A stretch of DNA of 64,000 nucleotides from Promicromonospora iranensis (GTDB taxonomy: Bacteria; Actinomycetota; Actinomycetes; Actinomycetales; Cellulomonadaceae), in assembly GCF_028994775.1 (NCBI RefSeq), contig NZ_JAJQMN010000006.1, positions 62,001 to 126,000 on the forward strand, in the 5' to 3' direction. This document shows, piece by piece, positions 9,701 through 16,697 of the stretch. Under the pieces are notes generated by a model, which searched no databases, had not been told where the DNA came from, and saw only the letters and a program-made list of their open reading frames with translations. The first letter of the stretch is position 1. The number at the start of each line of letters is the position of its first letter. A program made the translations under genes and the position numbers.

Positions 9701-10301
9701 GGTCCATCAGCTCGACGTAGTAGTTCTCCTTGCCGAAGATGTCCTGCAGCTCCCCGGCCTGCCGGACCGCCTCGTCCCACTGGCCCAGCCGCAGCCGGGT
9801 CTGGACCTCGCCCGACGGGCAGCCCGTGGTCGCGATGAGACCGTCGGAGTACTTCTCCAGCAGATCCCGGTCCATGCGGGGCCACTTGCCCATCTGGCCC
9901 TCCAGGGAGGCCAGGGACGACGCCCGGAACAGGTTGTGCATGCCGGTGTTGTTCTTGCTCAGCAGCGTCATGTGGGTGTACGCACCACGTGCCGAGACGT
10001 CGTCGGACTCCTGGCCCGCCTCGCCGTAGCGCACCCGGGTCTGGTCGAACCGGCTGGTGCCCGGCGTGACGTACGCCTCGACACCGATGATCGGCTTGAT
10101 GCCGGCCTTCTGCGCCTGCGCCCAGAACTCGTGCGCCCCGAACAGGTAGCCGTGGTCCGTCGTCGCGATGGCGCGCTGCCCCTGCCGCCCGACCTCCTCC
10201 ATGAGGTCGCCGATCCTCGCCGCGCCGTCCAGCATCGAGAACTCGGTGTGGACGTGGAGGTGGACGAAGTCGTCGCTCTTCGAGGCGGTGGCGGAGGGCA
10301 T
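6750..10301 (-). CDS. dnaE: DNA polymerase III alpha subunit
   Basis: 1183 residues, the usual length for the replicative actinobacterial DnaE1. The N-terminal PHP domain starts HLHVHTEFSMLDG (H14, H16, H18). The polymerase core has PGRGSAAGS near residue 375 and the catalytic PDVDVDF aspartates near 420. Helix-hairpin-helix and OB-fold regions follow (about 850-1080, with VTVAGLLTSVQRKMSKNGNPW). The PHP histidines look intact, consistent with proofreading activity in this family. The ATG start has no Shine-Dalgarno; a -10-like TAAACT (10308-10313) lies six bases upstream, so the transcript is probably leaderless. NUDIX follows in a 4-base overlap. Confidence 0.98.
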   Translation of the reverse strand: MPSATASKSDDFVHLHVHTEFSMLDGAARIGDLMEEVGRQGQRAIATTDHGYLFGAHEFWAQAQKAGIKPIIGVEAYVTPGTSRFDQTRVRYGEAGQESDDVSARGAYTHMTLLSKNNTGMHNLFRASSLASLEGQMGKWPRMDRDLLEKYSDGLIATTGCPSGEVQTRLRLGQWDEAVRQAGELQDIFGKENYYVELMDHGLDIETRVTKQLLELSKTIGAPLVATNDLHYVREEDSTSQEALLAINSGSTLDDPNRFKFDGTGYYVKSAAEMRKVFKELPEACDNTLLIAEQCEVSFNTSANYMPRFPVPDGEDEISWFIKEVEAGLLRRYPNGYSDAVRKQADYEVEVIIQMGFPGYFLVVADFINWSKKQGIRVGPGRGSAAGSMVSYLMGITELDPLEHGLIFERFLNPERVSMPDVDVDFDERRRGEAIRYVTEKYGDDRVAMIVTYGTIKAKQAVKDSARLLGFPFAMGEKLTKAMPPAVMGKDIPLSGIFDPKHPRYSEAGEFRQVHDTDPEAQRVVELARGIEGLKRQWGVHAAGVIMSSEPLIDIIPIMKRPQDGAIITQFDYPTSEGLGLIKMDFLGLRNLTILDDALENIVMNGKDPVEIETVPLDDKATYELLASGNTLGVFQLDGGPMRSLLRQMRPDNFEDVSAVIALYRPGPMGMNSHINYALRKNGQQQIEAIHPDVAEPFAEILDETYGLIVYQEQVQRAAQIMAGYTLGQADLLRRAMGKKKPEVLAKEYVNFEKGAKDKGYKPAAIKAVWDTLVPFAGYAFNKAHSAGYGLVAYWTAYLKANYPAEYMAGLLQSVGDNKDKMALYLNECRRMGITVLPPDVNDSAAKFTAVKGDIRFGLTGVRNVGRNVVDAIVESREEKGAFTSFQDFLDKVPAPVCNKRTIESLIKAGAFDSLGHTRRSLLVVHEQAVDSVISVKRKEAEGQFDLFADFGGGGDDEAGMGFSIEVPDLPDWEKKQKLQFEREMLGLYVSDHPLSGLEHVLQRAADTSIASLIADEHRPDNSVVTVAGLLTSVQRKMSKNGNPWAAVTVEDLEGAVEVMFFGETYLAYSTMLAEDQVVVLRGKVRRRDESMSLQAMEVALPDITVGSDSPLAVTVPHSRAVEPVIVRLREVLATHPGSAEVHVVVAEPGKKTLVRASDSLRVEKSPALFGDLKALLGQGCLS

Positions 10302-10307
10302 GCGGCG

Positions 10308-10313
10308 AGTTTA
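10308..10313 (-). promoter_or_regulatory. -10 element of a leaderless dnaE promoter
   Basis: On the minus strand TAAACT is followed by six bases and then the dnaE ATG. The spacing equals that at 554 and 1335. No ribosome-binding sequence is present in the six bases. Confidence 0.5.
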
Positions 10314-10363
10314 GATCGCCCCACTGACACCCGGCCACGGGCAACGCCGAGCGGAACCTCACA

Positions 10364-11293
10364 TCACTTGTAGGCGCCCCGCACCACGTCCAGAGCGGCC
10401 GCGAGATCCGCCGGATACTGCGACTCCACCTCGACCCGGCGCCCGGTCGTCGGGTGCTCGAACCCGAGCCGGTGCGCATGCAACCACTGGCGTGTCAGAC
10501 CGACCTTGGAGGCCAGCACAGGGTCCGCCCCGTAGGTCAGGTCGCCCACCAGCGGATGGCGCAGCGCGGCGAGGTGCACGCGGATCTGGTGGGTGCGCCC
10601 GGTCTCCAGACGCACCTCCAGCAGCGACGCCGCCGACAGCATCTCGAGCGTCTCGTAGTGCGTCACCGACGGCTTGCCCTCGGCGGTCACGGCGAACTTC
10701 CAGTCCGAGCTGGGGTGGCGCCCGATGGGGGCGTCGATCGTGCCCGACGTCGGGTCCGGGTGGCCCTGCGCCAGGGCGTGGTAGATCTTGTCGACGGTGC
10801 GCTCCTTGAAGGCGCGCTTGAGGCCGGTGTACGCGAGCTCGGACTTCGCGACCACCATCAGGCCCGACGTACCGACGTCGAGCCGGTGCACGATGCCCTG
10901 CCGCTCCGCCGCGCCCGACGTCGACACGCGGTAGCCCGCCGCGACGAGCGCCCCGACCACCGTGGGCCCGGTCCAGCCCGGCGACGGGTGCGCCGCCACG
11001 CCGATCGGCTTGTCGATGACCACCAGGTCGTCGTCGTCGTACACGATGCCCATGCCCGGCACGGGCTCCGCCACCACCTCCACTGCGGGCCGCTCCTCGG
11101 GCAGGTCCACCTCGATCCAGCCGCCGGGCAGCACCCGGTCGGACTTGCGTACCGGGCGCCCGTCGAGGCGCACGGCACCCGCCTCGGCGAGCTCCGCCGC
11201 GCGGGTCCGCGAGAGCCCGAGCATGCGCGCCAGCGCGGCGTCGACGCGGTCGCCTGCCAGCCCGTCGGGGACCGGCAGCGTGCGCAGCGCCAT
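10364..11293 (-). CDS. rluD: RluA/RluD-family 23S rRNA pseudouridine synthase
   Basis: 309 residues. An N-terminal S4 domain (about 14-75; [24 protein letters not shown]) is followed by the RluA catalytic domain. The catalytic aspartate is D139 in [11 protein letters not shown]; downstream K-x-Y-x-A-L-x-G and [20 protein letters not shown] motifs complete the fold. The enzyme isomerises specific uridines of 23S rRNA; RluD-type specificity is inferred from neighbours and domain order. Its ATG overlaps the lspA stop by one base (TGATG), so lspA and rluD are translated together. This pairing is common in bacteria. Confidence 0.93.
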   Translation of the reverse strand: MALRTLPVPDGLAGDRVDAALARMLGLSRTRAAELAEAGAVRLDGRPVRKSDRVLPGGWIEVDLPEERPAVEVVAEPVPGMGIVYDDDDLVVIDKPIGVAAHPSPGWTGPTVVGALVAAGYRVSTSGAAERQGIVHRLDVGTSGLMVVAKSELAYTGLKRAFKERTVDKIYHALAQGHPDPTSGTIDAPIGRHPSSDWKFAVTAEGKPSVTHYETLEMLSAASLLEVRLETGRTHQIRVHLAALRHPLVGDLTYGADPVLASKVGLTRQWLHAHRLGFEHPTTGRRVEVESQYPADLAAALDVVRGAYK

Positions 11294-11961
11294 CAGGCGG
11301 GGTCGCCCTGGCCGGCCGGCCAGTCACCGGGCTTGTCGCCGGGCCCGTCGTCGAGCTGGTCGCCGGACTCGTCGCCGACCTGCTCGCCGGGCTCGTCGTC
11401 CGTGTGGCGCTTGCCGTCCAGGCCGATACCCCGCAGGGACAGCAGCGCGATCAGCACGGCTGCCGAGACGACGGCGATGTCGGCGACGTTGCCGACGAAG
11501 AAGCCCGCGTAGTCGATGAAGTCCACGACGTGGCCCCGCGCGAACCCGGGCTCACGCACCAGGCGGTCCACGAGGTTGCCGACGGCGCCACCGAGCAGCA
11601 GGCCGAGCGCCGCAGCCCAGCCACGTGAACCGAGGCGCCCGATCGCCCGGATGATGAACACCACGACGACCGTTACGACGATGGTCAGGATCCAGGTGTA
11701 GCCCGAGGCGATAGAGAGCGCCGCGCCCGGGTTGTAGATCAGCCGGATCCCGAGCAGATCGCCCACGACAGGGATGGTGGGCGCATTCGCGACCAGTGCG
11801 GACTCGGCCCACCACTTGGTCAGCTGGTCGGCGGCCAGGACGAAGGCCGCGAGGACGACGGTCCAGACGACCAGCACACGGCTGCCCGACGACGGGGGCG
11901 TGGCTGCTGCGGGATCCGTCTCGCCGCCGGCCACGGCGGAGGGTTCAGCGGGAGTAGACAT
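11293..11961 (-). CDS. lspA: Lipoprotein signal peptidase (signal peptidase II)
   Basis: 222 residues. It cleaves the signal peptide of diacylglyceryl-modified prolipoproteins in the membrane. Four membrane helices lie around 28-48, 68-84, 90-108 and 155-178. The catalytic aspartates are D132 in [10 protein letters not shown] and D161 in FFVGNVADI. The start at 11961 is chosen over a longer reading because GGGAGA lies nine bases upstream and the extra sequence is unlike the family. The C-terminal 40 residues form an unusual Asp/Gly/Pro-rich hydrophilic tail ([13 protein letters not shown]) beyond the normal end of LspA. Confidence 0.95.
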   Translation of the reverse strand: MSTPAEPSAVAGGETDPAAATPPSSGSRVLVVWTVVLAAFVLAADQLTKWWAESALVANAPTIPVVGDLLGIRLIYNPGAALSIASGYTWILTIVVTVVVVFIIRAIGRLGSRGWAAALGLLLGGAVGNLVDRLVREPGFARGHVVDFIDYAGFFVGNVADIAVVSAAVLIALLSLRGIGLDGKRHTDDEPGEQVGDESGDQLDDGPGDKPGDWPAGQGDPA

Positions 11962-12177
11962 CAGGCAAAGTCTCCCATGCCCCGGACGCTCCCGTGCCCG
12001 CACGGCCGGAGGCCGGACGTCTGCCGCACGTCGCCCCGCTGCCAGCGCACCACCACCGCACCGATGCCGCGCCGGCACCGCGCCGCAGACGTGCCGTTTC
12101 GCAGCTCCTCCGCATTCCTCGGCGGTGTGCCGCAATTGATTCATCATCAAAAGGCGGTCCGGTCCGACAAATGCAGC

Positions 12178-12210
12178 GAGGCCCTTTCCCGATATCAGGG
12201 AAAGGGCCTC
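12178..12210. terminator. Perfect 13-bp hairpin terminator of the secreted repeat-protein gene
   Basis: GAGGCCCTTTCCC (12178-12190) and its exact complement (12198-12210) flank a 7-base loop. It lies 58 bp after the stop at 12268 on the minus strand. The remainder of the 306-bp lspA-to-12268 interval contains only the lspA leader and no plausible gene. Confidence 0.75.
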
Positions 12211-12267
12211 GCCTGGTGCAGCACTACCGTCGCGTCACCGCACGATGGCAGTCAATTGACGCAAGCG

Positions 12268-12843
12268 TCAGTTGCAGGCCGCGTACTTCGTGAAGTTACC
12301 CGTGCTGAACAGGTTCAGCGGGCCGTCCCAGTGCCACGGCGCGACGCACACGTTGTTCAGGATGTTGACCGAACCGTCGCCACCGAGCTCGTAGTCGCCG
12401 TCGTTGCAGGCCTGGTAGTCGGTCACGTTGGCGGTGTTGCCCACGTTGCCCGGACCCTCCCAGTACCAGGGAGCGACACAGACGTCGTTCAGCGCGTTGA
12501 AGCTGCCGTCGCTCTCGATCTCGACGACCTCACCGGTGGTGGCGACCTCCTCGGGGACCATCACACCGTCGACGCCCGCGGGCAGCTCCGAGGTGCCGTA
12601 GCCCTCGAGCACGTCCAGCGCACCGTCGGCGCCCACGACGCCCAGCGGGCTCGCGGTGCCGAGCACGTCGGCCGCGGCGGCAGCGCCGTCGGCCACCTCC
12701 GTCGCGCTGCCGGCGGCAGGTGCGCTGATCGGCTCGTCGCCCATCGTCAGTGCGCTCGCACCCGTTGCCGCGGCGACGACCAGACCGGCCGACATGACCA
12801 CGGCTGCCCCTGCACGGCAGGTTGCACGGAATCCTCGGATCAT
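12268..12843 (-). CDS. Secreted protein with two CVAPW-type cysteine repeats, unrecognised
   Basis: 191 residues. A signal peptide is clear (MIRGFR, hydrophobic core, cleavage near ATGASA, residue 31). An Ala/Gly/Val/Glu-rich acidic middle (about 32-108) precedes two copies of a 37-residue module at about 111-147 and 155-191. The module is D-G-S-x-N-x-L-N-x-V-C-V-A-P-W-x-W-x-G-P-x-N, about a dozen variable residues, then Y-x-A-C-N. Cysteines fall at about 122/146 and 166/190, so each module has a pair 24 apart, suggesting one disulfide each. I do not recognise the family. Like chaplins it has short two-cysteine Asn/Val repeats, but the sequence differs. There is a good ribosome site (AGGGGGA) and a strong terminator. 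The gene sits alone between lspA and the DksA-like gene. Confidence 0.75.
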   Translation of the reverse strand: MIRGFRATCRAGAAVVMSAGLVVAAATGASALTMGDEPISAPAAGSATEVADGAAAAADVLGTASPLGVVGADGALDVLEGYGTSELPAGVDGVMVPEEVATTGEVVEIESDGSFNALNDVCVAPWYWEGPGNVGNTANVTDYQACNDGDYELGGDGSVNILNNVCVAPWHWDGPLNLFSTGNFTKYAACN

Positions 12844-12878
12844 TGTGTTTCCCCCTCGAATAGCTCAGACGAAATAGC

Positions 12879-12904
12879 GATGAACCACACACGTGTGATT
12901 CATC
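12879..12904. promoter_or_regulatory. Dyad upstream of the secreted repeat-protein gene
   Basis: GATGAA and TTCATC flank a perfect 10-bp palindrome CACACGTGTG (12888-12897), slightly off-centre. It lies 36-61 bases upstream of the ATG at 12843, where an operator would be expected. The surrounding 268 bp (12844-13111) are noticeably AT-richer than the coding DNA and hold no other gene I can support. Confidence 0.35.
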
Positions 12905-13111
12905 TCGATGAGCATCCGGCGGAAATTTCACCCTGTCAATTCGAACGTGACGGGGCGCCGAGGGAAGAAAAAGCGACATTCCCGGACCGAACCCCGCGGC
13001 ATTACGCCAGGAATACCCGTAACCCAGACATCACAGCCTTGATATCGGATTTCCGAGGCGCTCAGCCGCGGGCTTCGGTGCCCAGCACGTCACCTTCCGG
13101 CCACCTGCCGG

Positions 13112-13579
13112 TCAGGCCCCGCGACGCTCCTCGCGCGCCTTGGCCTCGACCGACAGCGTCGCCCTCGGAAAGGCCTGGAGCCGCGCCTTGCCGATCGGCA
13201 GGTCGGTGAGCTCGCACGTGGCATACGTGCCCTTGCGGATGCGGTCGAGCGCATGGTTCGTCTGGTCCAGGAGGTCACGCATGTTGTTGACGAGCGTGAG
13301 CTCCTGTTCGCGTTCCAGGGCGCTCGAGCCGTAGTCGGCCTGGTCGTCGCCCGCCCCGTCCCCCGAGTTCCGCAGGAGGTCCGACAGCTCGCGGTCGGCA
13401 GCCTCCAGCTCCCCCTCCAGCCGCTCCTTGTCCTCAAGGAGCAGCGCGGCCAGTTCTTCGGCCTCACGTACGGTCCAGGGTTCTTCACCTTCGCGGACGG
13501 GGAACTTCTTCACGTCGCGCGTCAGGTTCGGGAACTCTTGCTTGATCGCGGCTCGCGTCGCAGTCGAGATCTTGGTCAT
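13112..13579 (-). CDS. DksA/TraR-family protein with a degenerate zinc finger
   Basis: 155 residues. An N-terminal coiled-coil (about 45-100; VREAEELAALLLEDKERLEGEL) carries the DksA-like turn, and a C-terminal globular part follows. The position of the C4 zinc finger reads G-T-Y-A-T-C-E-L-T-D-L-P-I-G-K-A-R-L-Q-A, so only one of four metal cysteines remains. Relatives bind the secondary channel of RNA polymerase; zinc-independent versions exist. The start is ATG at 13579 with GGGGAA upstream, rather than a longer reading. It lies downstream of divIVA, separated by a hairpin. The conserved position near lspA/divIVA suggests a housekeeping role, which is inference. Confidence 0.82.
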   Translation of the reverse strand: MTKISTATRAAIKQEFPNLTRDVKKFPVREGEEPWTVREAEELAALLLEDKERLEGELEAADRELSDLLRNSGDGAGDDQADYGSSALEREQELTLVNNMRDLLDQTNHALDRIRKGTYATCELTDLPIGKARLQAFPRATLSVEAKAREERRGA

Positions 13580-13650
13580 GGGTTCCCCTTCACGGTCGCC
13601 CCCGGTGGTCAAGTCCACGAAGCGTAAGCACAAGCGGCCGGACGCACAAC

Positions 13651-13675
13651 GGGGCACGCCGATGTGGCGTGCCCC
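13651..13675. terminator. Perfect 10-bp hairpin after divIVA
   Basis: GGGGCACGCC and GGCGTGCCCC flank a 5-base loop, 86 bp downstream of the divIVA stop on the minus strand. No T-tract follows. It probably separates divIVA transcripts from the DksA-like gene. Confidence 0.6.
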
Positions 13676-13760
13676 AATCATGGGTGCGTCTGGCGTGTCG
13701 CGCGCGGCGACCGGGCGTGAGGTGGGGACGCCCGGCCGCCGTGCTCGACGAGTGCTGCTG

Positions 13761-14405
13761 TCAGATGCCCTGGGCCATCTCGGCCGGGCGGCCGGACTGC
13801 TGGTTGTTGCGCGGCGGCAGGGCAGAGCCCCGCGCGTCGAGGTCACCGAGCAGGTTCTGCAGGAAGCTCTTCAGACGCGTGCGGTAGTCACGCTCGAAGA
13901 GGCGCAGCTCGTCGATCTTGCGCTCCAGCAGCGAGCGCTCCTGCTCGAGCTGGGAGAGCGTGCGGTGAGAGGTCTCCTCGGCGTCGCGCACGATACGCGC
14001 ACCTTCGGTCTTGGCCTCGCTGATGAGCCGGTCGCCCTCTTCCTGGCCGGAGCGCACGTAGTCGTCGTGCAGCTTCTGGGCCAGCTGGAGCATCCCGGTC
14101 GCCGATTCCGGCTCGGGGCCGTTGCCCTTGGGGCCGGCGGCGGGACCGGTCGGCATGACCGGGGCAGCGACCGGAGCGGCCTGGGCGCGGGCGGGGCCGG
14201 CGGCCTCGCTGCGCGAGAGCTCGGCGATACGCCGCTCGGCGGCGGCGACCTTCTGCCGGAGGCCCTCGTTCTCCTCCTGGACGTTGGTCAGGGTCCGCAC
14301 GACCTCGTCGAGGAAGTCGTCGACCTCCTCGACGTCGTAGCCCTCGCGGAACTTCGTCGCGGAGAACTTCTTGTTGAGGATGTCCTCTGCAGTAAGCAGT
14401 GCCAT
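13761..14405 (-). CDS. divIVA: DivIVA/Wag31 polar growth and septum-site protein
   Basis: 214 residues. The N-terminal membrane-curvature domain reads LTAEDILNKKFSATKFREGYD-like with VEEVDDFLDEVV; the Phe/Arg pair at the crossed loop is present. A coiled coil follows (about 30-65), then a Pro/Ala-rich linker (about 70-105) and a second long coiled coil (about 107-190). The family binds negatively curved membrane at poles and septa and recruits cell-wall synthesis. The start is ATG at 14405 with GAGGTGA upstream. The 263 bp upstream (14406-14668) hold no gene and must carry its promoter, though I cannot place a convincing -35/-10. Confidence 0.95.
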   Translation of the reverse strand: MALLTAEDILNKKFSATKFREGYDVEEVDDFLDEVVRTLTNVQEENEGLRQKVAAAERRIAELSRSEAAGPARAQAAPVAAPVMPTGPAAGPKGNGPEPESATGMLQLAQKLHDDYVRSGQEEGDRLISEAKTEGARIVRDAEETSHRTLSQLEQERSLLERKIDELRLFERDYRTRLKSFLQNLLGDLDARGSALPPRNNQQSGRPAEMAQGI

Positions 14406-14668
14406 CGTGTCACCTCGAAAGTTAGAACGTAGGAACGCAGAACTCGGACGTCGGCGCTGCCCAGCCGCGCGCCCTCCGTCGAAGCCCACGGTAGCGGACG
14501 ACATCGGCGTGGGACACCGGGAGGGCCCCCGGGCACGATTTCCTCACAGAGTGTGCCGTGTCACCCCAGGCTCCATCCATGCTCCGGTCAATGTTTCCGC
14601 GGGCCCTGGGACCCGATGCCGACCGGGCCGCCTCGAACCAGCACAGGTTCACCACGAGGCAGACGCGC

Positions 14669-14959
14669 CTACCCGATGCTTCCGATGAGCGACGAGAGCA
14701 GCGAGACCCCGAAGAACAGCACGATGAACGCGAGATCCAGCTGCACCTGGCCCAGCCGCAACGGCGGGATCAGGCGACGCAGGAACCGTAGGGGCGGGTC
14801 CGTCACGGTGTAGATCGCCTCGGCGATCACGAGCAGCACACCACGGGGCCGCCAGTCCCGGGCAAAGAACTGCACCCAGTCGAAGATGAGCCGTCCGATG
14901 AGGAACAGCAGGAAGAGCCACAGCACGAAGCCGATGAAGTCCCAGATCACAAGGGACAA
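14669..14959 (-). CDS. YggT-family membrane protein
   Basis: 96 residues with two YggT membrane helices (about 5-25 and 70-92), separated by R-P-R-G and a T-V-T-D-P-P-L-R-F-L-R-R-L-I-P-P segment typical of the family. YggT proteins are encoded beside sepF and divIVA in many Gram-positives and are linked to division or osmotic resistance; their molecular role is unsettled. The start is uncertain: TTG at 14959 (AGG five bases upstream) or GTG at 14950 (AGG nine bases upstream). Confidence 0.88.
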   Translation of the reverse strand: MSLVIWDFIGFVLWLFLLFLIGRLIFDWVQFFARDWRPRGVLLVIAEAIYTVTDPPLRFLRRLIPPLRLGQVQLDLAFIVLFFGVSLLSSLIGSIG

Positions 14960-15060
14960 CCTAACCTGTTCCGGCGGGGTAGACCGGGAGGTGCCTGGTG
15001 TGGGTGCCGCGCGAGTCCGGTCAAGAACAGGCGGACGGGCGTGACCGACCGGGCAGGCGT

Positions 15061-15090
15061 GAGGGGCGGCCGCCGTAGCGACCGCCCCTC
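15061..15090. terminator. GC-rich hairpin after sepF
   Basis: GAGGGGCGG (15061-15069) and CCGCCCCTC (15082-15090) form a perfect 9-bp stem with a 12-base loop, 41 bp after the sepF stop on the minus strand. There is no T-tract. Confidence 0.6.
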
Positions 15091-15130
15091 ATACATCGTC
15101 CTGGTGTTGCGTCGTCCCGATGTGCAGGAC

Positions 15131-15601
15131 TCAGCTCTGGTTGTAGAAGCCGCCGCGTCCGTTCGGCTTCTCGGTGGCGACCTGCTCCTCAGCAGCGATC
15201 TCCACGTGCTCGGGCGAGAGCAGGAAGACCTTGTTGGTCACCCGCTCGATCGAGCCGTGCAGACCGAAGATCAAGCCGGCGGAGAAGTCGACCAGGCGCT
15301 TGGCGTCGGCGTCGTCCATGTCGGAGAGATTCATGATGACGGGAGTACCGGCGCGGAAAGCCTCGCCGATGTTCCGTGCGTCGTTGTACGACCGGGGGTG
15401 CACCGTGGTGATGCGGCGCAGGTCCGAGGAGGACAGGGCCTCACGCGGCACACCATCGCGGTGCAGCGGCGTGACCTGTGCGTGCCGGTGATCCTCCACG
15501 TTTTCCTCCAGGCCCTCGTCGTAGTCGTCGAGGTACTCCTGCTCGCCCTGATCGTCGGCGAGGCCCAGATACAGCATGGTCTTGCGAAGCGCTCCGGCCA
15601 T
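15131..15601 (-). CDS. sepF: SepF, FtsZ-binding division protein
   Basis: 156 residues. The N-terminal [17 protein letters not shown] is the amphipathic membrane-binding helix of SepF, followed by an acidic linker. The C-terminal SepF core (about 65-148) has [23 protein letters not shown]-x-K-R-L-V-D-F-x-A-G-L-I-F-G-L-x-G and [12 protein letters not shown]. The protein tethers the FtsZ ring to the membrane, which fits the absence of ftsA. The ribosome site GGAG lies upstream of the ATG. The 267-bp upstream interval contains the operator-like palindromes at 15755-15786. Confidence 0.95.
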   Translation of the reverse strand: MAGALRKTMLYLGLADDQGEQEYLDDYDEGLEENVEDHRHAQVTPLHRDGVPREALSSSDLRRITTVHPRSYNDARNIGEAFRAGTPVIMNLSDMDDADAKRLVDFSAGLIFGLHGSIERVTNKVFLLSPEHVEIAAEEQVATEKPNGRGGFYNQS

Positions 15602-15754
15602 CGCTCATTCTCCGTTCGTCGCCTGCTGTGCGTCCTTCTGTCTCGGTGTCCAGCGGGCCCGTACAACAGGTCCGACCTTGACCCCTGATCGAGGTCGCCT
15701 TGACAAAAGTAGCCCGGCGCAATCCGACCCGGAAGTGCGACACGCCGTGCCACG

Positions 15755-15786
15755 AACAACTTTGCCAAAGTTGTTCAGCAATTGCT
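15755..15786. promoter_or_regulatory. Two adjacent palindromes upstream of sepF
   Basis: AACAACTTTG-C-CAAAGTTGTT (15755-15775) is a perfect 10-bp inverted repeat about one central base, followed immediately by the perfect palindrome AGCAATTGCT (15777-15786). They lie about 155-185 bases upstream of the sepF start in an AT-rich pocket between sepF and pgeF. This looks like a regulator-binding site; I do not recognise the regulator. Confidence 0.5.
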
Positions 15787-15796
15787 CGCTAAAAAC

Positions 15797-15813
15797 GACA
15801 TCCGTGTGATTTC
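15797..15813 (+). repeat. 17-bp element shared with the ftsZ upstream region (copy 1)
   Basis: GACATCCGTGTGATTTC occurs here and, inverted, at 18219-18235. Both copies are intergenic and flank the pgeF-ftsZ-ftsQ segment. Confidence 0.5.
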
Positions 15814-15868
15814 GCAGGTCAGCGCGTTGCTGTCGGCGTGTCGCGGAAGGGCGATACGGGCGCTGACG

Positions 15869-16660
15869 TCAAATGAGCGCGATGATTCCGGCTTGGCGAC
15901 CTGTTGTGGTACCGGCGCCGCTGGCCCGGCGGTGCGAGAACAGCCCCGCGTCCTCGAGCGTGCACCGCTCGACGCGGGTCGCCGTGACACCACGCGCGGC
16001 GAGCTGCGCGACCACTCCCGACGGCAGGTCGAGGCCCGGTGTGCCCTCGCGGGTCGTCGCATAGGTCTCGGGCACCGCGGCGGACACCTCGTCACGCATC
16101 GCGGCGGGCACCTCGTAGCACCGCCCGCACACCGCCGGCCCGACGGCGGCGCGTACGCGCGCCGGGTCGGCACCGCGCGCGACCAGCGCGTCGAGGGTCC
16201 GGTGCACCACGCCGGTCAGCACGCCCTTGCGCCCCGCGTGCGCGACCGCGACGACGCGCGTTTCCGGGTCGGCCAGCAGGACGGGCACGCAGTCGGCCAC
16301 CAGGACACCGAGCCCCAGTCCCCGTTCCGCGGTGACCAGCGCGTCGCCCTCCCCCGCCGAAGCGGGTGGCCGGTGCGCGGCCCACGCGACGCGCTCGGCC
16401 GGGCCGAGCTCCAGCACCGCGTCGCCGTGCACCTGTGTCGCGAAGGCCACCGGCGCACCGAGCCGTTCGGCGACCAGCGAACGGTTGACCGCGACCCGCG
16501 TCGCGTCGTCGGACACGTTGAGTCCGAGGTTGAGCCCGCCGCCGTCCGACGTCGACCAGGGGGCGGGCGAGACGCCGCCCGTGCCGGCTGTAAAAAAGGC
16601 ATGTACCCCGTCGCCCATGTCGACGGGGTACATGCCTGCAAGAGTCCGGGTGTCGCTCAC
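15869..16660 (-). CDS. pgeF: PgeF/YfiH-family peptidoglycan editing factor (LACC1-like)
   Basis: 263 residues. The family signature is present: AFFTAGTGGVSPAPWSTSDGG with L-N-L-G at the N-terminus, VHGDAVLEL, ADCVPVLLADP, AVAHAGRKGV (copper/zinc-type histidines) and VGPAVCGRCYEVP. Family members hydrolyse or phosphorolyse purine nucleosides; PgeF removes L-Ser wrongly placed in the peptide stem of peptidoglycan, which fits this neighbourhood. GTG at 16660 is the likely start: a -10-like TACTCT (16668-16673) lies seven bases upstream, implying a leaderless message. Codons 9-23 coincide with a perfect terminator hairpin and T6 tract. The paired TTT-TTT Phe codons there are very unusual for this genome. 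Confidence 0.88.
   Translation of the reverse strand: MSDTRTLAGMYPVDMGDGVHAFFTAGTGGVSPAPWSTSDGGGLNLGLNVSDDATRVAVNRSLVAERLGAPVAFATQVHGDAVLELGPAERVAWAAHRPPASAGEGDALVTAERGLGLGVLVADCVPVLLADPETRVVAVAHAGRKGVLTGVVHRTLDALVARGADPARVRAAVGPAVCGRCYEVPAAMRDEVSAAVPETYATTREGTPGLDLPSGVVAQLAARGVTATRVERCTLEDAGLFSHRRASGAGTTTGRQAGIIALI
16592..16636 (-). terminator. Intrinsic terminator for ftsZ located inside the pgeF coding start
   Basis: On the minus strand the arm 16636-16621 pairs perfectly over 16 bp with 16613-16598 across a 7-base loop. It is followed at once by six T residues (16597-16592). This is the most canonical intrinsic terminator in the window. It begins 62 bases after the ftsZ stop but lies wholly within the N-terminal codons of pgeF. 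Confidence 0.8.
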
Positions 16661-16667
16661 GTGTGCG

Positions 16668-16673
16668 AGAGTA
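16668..16673 (-). promoter_or_regulatory. -10 element of a probable leaderless pgeF promoter
   Basis: TACTCT on the minus strand fits TAnnnT and ends seven bases before the pgeF GTG, within the 37-bp ftsZ-pgeF gap. No Shine-Dalgarno is present. Confidence 0.4.
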
Positions 16674-16697
16674 CCCGGCGGACGATCGCGGGTCCGG

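Noticed and set aside
7248-10373. A 1041-residue open frame antisense to dnaE
   Set aside because: Its sequence is Leu/Gly/Arg/Val-rich with no family motif, and it mirrors the third-position GC of dnaE. It is a GC-bias shadow.
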